From contig JADJQW010000003.1 of assembly GCA_016712535.1 (NCBI GenBank), forward strand, positions 637,001 to 701,000: a DNA stretch of 64,000 nt, read 5' to 3'. Numbering within the stretch: the first letter of the stretch is position 1; each line of letters begins with the position of its first letter. A model generated the notes under the pieces. It saw only the letters and a program-made list of their open reading frames with translations, was not told the origin of the DNA and searched no databases. Shown here one piece after another: positions 60,778 to 64,000 of this stretch. This stretch comes from Flavobacteriales bacterium. Its GTDB lineage: Bacteria; Bacteroidota; Bacteroidia; Flavobacteriales_F; PHOS-HE28. The position numbers and the translations under genes are program-made.

Positions 60778-61728
60778 TCAGGCGGCTTTGCGTTTCGCTT
60801 TCTTGGCGGCGTAGGCCACGGCCGCTTCACGCACCCATGCTCCTTCGCTGTGGGCCTTGTTGCGGGCGGCGAGGCGTTCCTTGTTGCAAGGGCCATTGCC
60901 GGCCACCACGTTGTTGAACTCGGTCCAGTCGATCGTGCCCCAGTCGTAGTGCTTGGTCTCCTCGTTCCACTTCAGGTCCGGGTCAGGAATGGTGAGGCCG
61001 ATCACTTCCGCTTGCTGCACGGTGCGGTCGATGAAGGTCTGGCGCAGCTCGTCGTTGCTCTGGCGCTTGATCTTCCACTTCATGCTCTGCGCGCTATGCG
61101 GGCTGTTGGCGTCGGTGGGTCCGAACATCATCAGGCTGGGCCACCACCAACGGTTCAGGGCATCCTGGGCCATTTCCTTCTGCTCGGGAGAGCCCTTCGC
61201 CAGCACGGCCATGATCTCATAGCCTTGGCGCTGGTGGAAGCTCTCTTCCTTGCAGATGCGCACCATGGCGCGGGCGTAAGGGCCGTAGCTGGTTCGGCAG
61301 AGCATCACTTGGTTCATGATGGCGGCCCCGTCCACCAGCCAGCCGATGGCGCCGATATCGGCCCAAGTCAGGGTGGGGTAGTTGAAGATGCTGCTGTATT
61401 TCGCTTTCCCGCTAAGCAGGTCGTCGATGGTTTGCTCACGGCTGGTGCCCATGGTCTCAACGGCACTGTACAGATAGAGTCCGTGCCCGGCTTCGTCCTG
61501 CACCTTGGCGAGCAGGATGGCCTTGCGCTTCAGGCTGGGTGCGCGAGTGATCCAGTTGCCCTCGGGCAGCATGCCCACCACTTCGCTGTGCGCATGCTGG
61601 CTGATCTGCCGGATGAGGTTCTTGCGGTACGCATCAGGCATCCAGTCCTTCGGCTCGATCTTCTGCTCGGCGTCGATCTTGGCTTGGAAGAGATCCTCGA
61701 GGTTCTTCACTTCGGTCATTGTGGGCAT
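60778..61728 (-). CDS. paaA: Phenylacetyl-CoA 1,2-epoxidase catalytic subunit PaaA
   Basis: A 316-residue ferritin-like diiron oxygenase that makes ring-1,2-epoxyphenylacetyl-CoA from phenylacetyl-CoA. Start at 61728 (PTMTEVKNLEDLFQAKIDAE). Diiron ligands lie in DEAGHGLYLYSAVET and KEESFHQRQGYE (Glu-x2-His pairs), and NRWWWPSLMMFGPTD and GSPEQKEMAQ match the family. The C-terminus is rich in Lys (AKKAKRKAA). First gene of paaABCD. TACTTTCG (61743-61750) lies 14 bases upstream. Divergent from paaE. Confidence 0.95.
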   Translation of the reverse strand: MPTMTEVKNLEDLFQAKIDAEQKIEPKDWMPDAYRKNLIRQISQHAHSEVVGMLPEGNWITRAPSLKRKAILLAKVQDEAGHGLYLYSAVETMGTSREQTIDDLLSGKAKYSSIFNYPTLTWADIGAIGWLVDGAAIMNQVMLCRTSYGPYARAMVRICKEESFHQRQGYEIMAVLAKGSPEQKEMAQDALNRWWWPSLMMFGPTDANSPHSAQSMKWKIKRQSNDELRQTFIDRTVQQAEVIGLTIPDPDLKWNEETKHYDWGTIDWTEFNNVVAGNGPCNKERLAARNKAHSEGAWVREAAVAYAAKKAKRKAA

Positions 61729-61742
61729 ACGATTACGGTTCG

Positions 61743-61750
61743 CGAAAGTA
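61743..61750 (-). promoter_or_regulatory. Candidate -7 box of paaABCD
   Basis: TACTTTCG on the minus strand, 14 bases before the ATG at 61728. One mismatch to TAnnTTTG. Confidence 0.45.
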
Positions 61751-61843
61751 GGGGCGGGCCTCCATGCGAGCCTGATTCCCGTCACTTCCGAACGATACGG
61801 GCGGTCAATCTGTTCATCGGGCTCCTGCCTGAACAACCGCGTC

Positions 61844-61851
61844 TATTTTTG
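61844..61851 (+). promoter_or_regulatory. Candidate -7 box of paaE
   Basis: TATTTTTG matches TAnnTTTG exactly, 12 bases before the ATG at 61864. It is 92 bases from the divergent paaA box, so one regulator could control both. Confidence 0.5.
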
Positions 61852-61863
61852 CCCGCCTTCAGC

Positions 61864-62961
61864 ATGAGCAGCACCCGTATGGCTCACTTCCAGTCCCTTC
61901 CCGTCGCCGAAGTGCATCAGGAGACCCCTGACTGCATCGTGGTGGGCTTCGATGTCCCGCCTTCGTTGCGCAGTGAATTCGCTTTCCAGCACGGCCAATA
62001 CGTTACGTTGAAGCTCACGGTGAACGGCGAGGAGCTGCGCCGCTCCTACAGCATCTGCAGCAGCCCATTGGATGGCGAGCGCTTTCGCATCGCGGTGAAG
62101 AAAGTGCCGAATGGCCGTGCCAGCACCCAGCTTGTTGATAAGCTGAAGCCGGGCATGAGCATCGAGGTGATGTCTCCCATGGGCAATTTCACCACCGCCT
62201 TGGACCCCGCCAAGGAGCGCCAGATCGTGGCGTTCGCGGCAGGCAGCGGCATCACGCCGATCCTGAGCATCCTGAAGACGGTTCTTCGCACCGAGCCAAG
62301 GAGCCGGTTCACCCTGTTCTATGGGAACACCGATGCGGACCGGATCATCTTCCGCCAGCGCTTGGAGGAACTGAAGGCGCAGCATGGAGACCGGCTCGGC
62401 GTATTCCACATCCTGAGCAAGGGCGTTGATGAGGAGAAGCTCTTCAACGGGCGGATCACCACGGAGAAGGCGGCGGAATTGGTGAAGCGCTTCGTGACGG
62501 ACAGCGATACCAATGAGTATTTCATCTGTGGCCCGGAGCAGATGATGGTGAACGTGAGCGAGGCGCTTGAGAAGCTCGGGGTCGATAGGAAGCGGATCCA
62601 CGTCGAGCTTTTCGGCACGCCGGTAAGCACGGAGGCGAAGAAGGAGGCAACGCATGCCACGTCGACCGCCTTCAGCGGTGTGGCCGATGTGAAGGTGATC
62701 ATGGACGGCCGCGAGCATGAGCTGAAGGTGAAGGCCAACGGCGATGCCGTGCTCGATGTGGCGCTGGATAGCGGCCTCGATGTGCCGTACGCCTGCAAGG
62801 GAGCGGTGTGCTGCACATGCAAGGCGCGGGTAATCGAAGGGCAGGTGGAGATGGAGATGAACTACGCGCTTACCGATGAAGAGGTGGCCGATGGCTACGT
62901 GCTCACCTGCCAGACCCATCCGCGCTCGCAGCGGGTAGTGATCGATTACGATCAGCACTGA
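61864..62961 (+). CDS. paaE: Phenylacetyl-CoA epoxidase reductase subunit PaaE
   Basis: A 365-residue FAD/2Fe-2S reductase that passes NADPH electrons to PaaA. The ferredoxin-reductase half contains RRSYSICSSP (FAD), AFAAGSGITPILSILKT (NADPH) and FICGPEQMM. The C-terminal plant-type ferredoxin domain carries CKGAVCCTCKARV and later CQTHP; the four cluster Cys are present, though the spacing CxxxxCxxC differs slightly from the most common form. ATG at 61864 is used; MAHFQS 15 bases further in is an alternative. Divergent from paaABCD, with the intergenic region shared as promoter. Confidence 0.93.
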   Translation: MSSTRMAHFQSLPVAEVHQETPDCIVVGFDVPPSLRSEFAFQHGQYVTLKLTVNGEELRRSYSICSSPLDGERFRIAVKKVPNGRASTQLVDKLKPGMSIEVMSPMGNFTTALDPAKERQIVAFAAGSGITPILSILKTVLRTEPRSRFTLFYGNTDADRIIFRQRLEELKAQHGDRLGVFHILSKGVDEEKLFNGRITTEKAAELVKRFVTDSDTNEYFICGPEQMMVNVSEALEKLGVDRKRIHVELFGTPVSTEAKKEATHATSTAFSGVADVKVIMDGREHELKVKANGDAVLDVALDSGLDVPYACKGAVCCTCKARVIEGQVEMEMNYALTDEEVADGYVLTCQTHPRSQRVVIDYDQH

Positions 62962-62971
62962 CAGCAAAGAT

Positions 62972-62997
62972 CAAGGCGGGCTTACGGGCCCGCCTTG
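62972..62997. terminator. Hairpin terminator candidate after paaE
   Basis: CAAGGCGGGC, loop TTACGG, GCCCGCCTTG, a perfect 10-pair stem 10 bases after the paaE stop codon. A true T tract is absent immediately downstream; T-rich sequence appears only near 63020. It lies between convergent genes and could act in both directions. Confidence 0.55.
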
Positions 62998-63053
62998 CTG
63001 TTCCTCGGCCTTGGTTGGTTGTTTTTGTCAGGCCGGAGGGAAGGTGTTCGCTG

Positions 63054-63578
63054 CTAGAAGGTGGCGCTGCTGACTCCAGCGAGCCGGGTCTGGATATGCG
63101 AGAGGTAATGCTCGCTATGGTAGAACCCGCCCATTGCCTCATCGTACCGGACGATCGCGGAGGGGAAATCGGTGTAGAAGGGGTCGATGCCGTCAGCAAG
63201 GGGCTCCTGCAGGTTCACGAAGCACTCATAATCGGGGTACTTCACCAGGTCGGGCGGGAGCTTGGTGTCGAAGTAGAGCATCTTCTCCTGCACGCCTTGC
63301 TTGGTGATGCGAAGGGTGTAGAACTGGTCGATGTCGAGCTCGAGCTCGAAGTGGCCGTTCTTGCCTTCGAGCTTGCCCAGCTCCATGTTGTCCTTGTAAA
63401 GGACCATCTCGAAGCTTTCGGCCTTCTTGCCGTCGATGGTCACATGTCCGTGGACGGGCACGTACCAGCCCTCGGCTTGGTCGCGGCGGTCCACGAGTTT
63501 GCCTTTTGCTTTGGCCTGCGCGAGGACGCTGCCGCTTGCGAAAGCGGAGAAGAGGGCGAGGGCGATGATGCGGTTCAT
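63054..63578 (-). CDS. Secreted hypothetical protein
   Basis: A 174-residue protein. Start at 63578 gives a signal peptide (IIALALFSAFASGSVLAQ). The mature part starts with a short basic stretch (AKAKGKLVDRRDQAEGWYV) and then an immunoglobulin-like pattern (VHGHVTIDGKKAESFEMVLY, LGKLEGKNGHFELEL, TLRITKQG). This suggests a small beta-sandwich similar to the carboxypeptidase-regulatory-like domain, but I have no specific family. No sorting domain. Divergent or operonic relation with the kinase upstream is unclear; the gap is 53 bases. Confidence 0.6.
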   Translation of the reverse strand: MNRIIALALFSAFASGSVLAQAKAKGKLVDRRDQAEGWYVPVHGHVTIDGKKAESFEMVLYKDNMELGKLEGKNGHFELELDIDQFYTLRITKQGVQEKMLYFDTKLPPDLVKYPDYECFVNLQEPLADGIDPFYTDFPSAIVRYDEAMGGFYHSEHYLSHIQTRLAGVSSATF

Positions 63579-63631
63579 GGGAGAGCGGGAAAGTTGCCTT
63601 CGATACGGCTCGTCCTTCAGGCAGGTTTCAT

Positions 63632-64000
63632 TCAGGCCACTTTCACGAACGGCAAGCCGGGCTGCTGGCTCATGGACCGCGGCAGTTTGATGTGGATGGA
63701 GGTCCCCTGGCCAATGGTGCTTTCGGCCCATACCTCGCCGCCATGCTTGCCAACGATGCGCTGGACTATGGCCAGGCCAACACCGGTCCCTTCGAACTGG
63801 TCAGCCTTGTGCAGGCGCTTGAACGCGCTGAATGCTTGTTCCTTGTGCCGTGAATCGAAGCCGACGCCATTGTCGCGCACCACGATATGGTCATGTTCCG
63901 CCTCTTGGGAATGGTCGATGGCTATGGACGGGAGCTCTTTGTTGCGGGTGAATTTGAGCGCATTGGAGAGGAGGTTGTGCAAAGCCACCTTGAGCATGGG
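63632..64000 (-). CDS. C-terminal part of a histidine kinase, cut by the window edge
   Basis: The 3' 122 codons of a kinase whose start lies beyond base 64000. The HATPase_c domain is nearly whole: N box LLSNALKFTR at the beginning, G1 VVRDNGVGFD, F box AFSAFKRLH, G2 EGTGVGLAIVQRIVGKHGG, and a GTSIHIKLP end. It belongs to the common HATPase group with a HisKA dimerisation domain, probably with PAS or response-regulator partners upstream. A downstream tail of ~13 residues (SMSQQPGLPFVKVA) has no known role. Confidence 0.85.
   Translation of the reverse strand, partial: PMLKVALHNLLSNALKFTRNKELPSIAIDHSQEAEHDHIVVRDNGVGFDSRHKEQAFSAFKRLHKADQFEGTGVGLAIVQRIVGKHGGEVWAESTIGQGTSIHIKLPRSMSQQPGLPFVKVA

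Noticed and set aside
60718..61863. N-terminal extension of paaE over the paaA region
   Set aside because: The extension is antisense to paaA; the known fold begins at 61864 after a good -7 box.
1..64000. tRNA, rRNA or prophage
   Set aside because: No cloverleaf, rRNA motif or phage structural gene was recognised when reading the gaps; a covariance search would settle it.

Overview
The window looks like chromosome from a GC-rich member of the Bacteroidota, most likely Flavobacteriales. The evidence is several secreted proteins ending in type IX secretion (T9SS) sorting domains, a fused alpha/beta branched-chain E1 dehydrogenase, GWxTD and PagL-type outer-membrane proteins, almost no Shine-Dalgarno sequences, and a recurring TAnnTTTG-like -7 promoter box 6-30 bases upstream of chosen start codons. 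GC is above 60% almost everywhere, except for a clear drop between about 44.2 and 46.5 kb. I saw no rRNA, tRNA, CRISPR array, transposase or prophage.

Layout. 0-11 kb: a cut SprB-like adhesin, small envelope proteins, a patatin, two T9SS proteins, a head-GIN lipoprotein overlapping a PagL-like lipid A deacylase, xerD divergent from aroQ, a GT2 glycosyltransferase and a GWxTD protein. 11.1-17.3 kb: a complete drug-efflux operon (TetR with a palindromic operator, adaptor, RND pump, TolC) joined by ATGA-type overlaps. 17.3-28.0 kb: HisKA_2 sensor kinase, threonine aldolase, TerB-like protein, O-methyltransferase, Kelch-type T9SS protein, a frameshifted OmpA-domain protein, a three-gene run (2H-like, Nudix, beta-barrel) and murQ. 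28.1-39.5 kb: a frameshifted T9SS esterase-like protein, TPR plus phosphosulfolactate synthase, a DPP-IV-like S9 peptidase, a VWA/AAA ATPase pair, an MFS transporter and a membrane J-protein. 39.5-48.6 kb is the accessory region: ELWxSDGT and M43 metalloprotease T9SS proteins, three unrecognised genes, structured noncoding gaps, a GIY-YIG nuclease gene beside a 101-bp palindrome, and two extra copies of the 3' end of the neighbouring bkd gene. 48.6-59 kb: the fused bkd gene, an EamA exporter, a membrane-peroxiredoxin fusion next to a PAS/SpoIIE phosphatase, a GT-C-like membrane protein, miaA and a CCA-adding-type enzyme. 59-63 kb: phenylacetyl-CoA epoxidase genes paaABCD divergent from paaE. 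The window ends inside a histidine kinase.

The most unusual signals are: (1) bkd followed by two displaced ~105-bp copies of its own 3' end, separated by a beta-propeller gene and a GIY-YIG gene, which looks like repeated insertion at a gene 3' end; (2) a family of stem-loops containing CCGCAGGGTC or its variants in the gaps of the 41.7-45.6 kb accessory stretch; (3) a different or covarying hairpin in each of the three gaps of paaABCD; and (4) three apparent single-base losses that break otherwise well-conserved genes. The last may be assembly errors and should be checked against reads.
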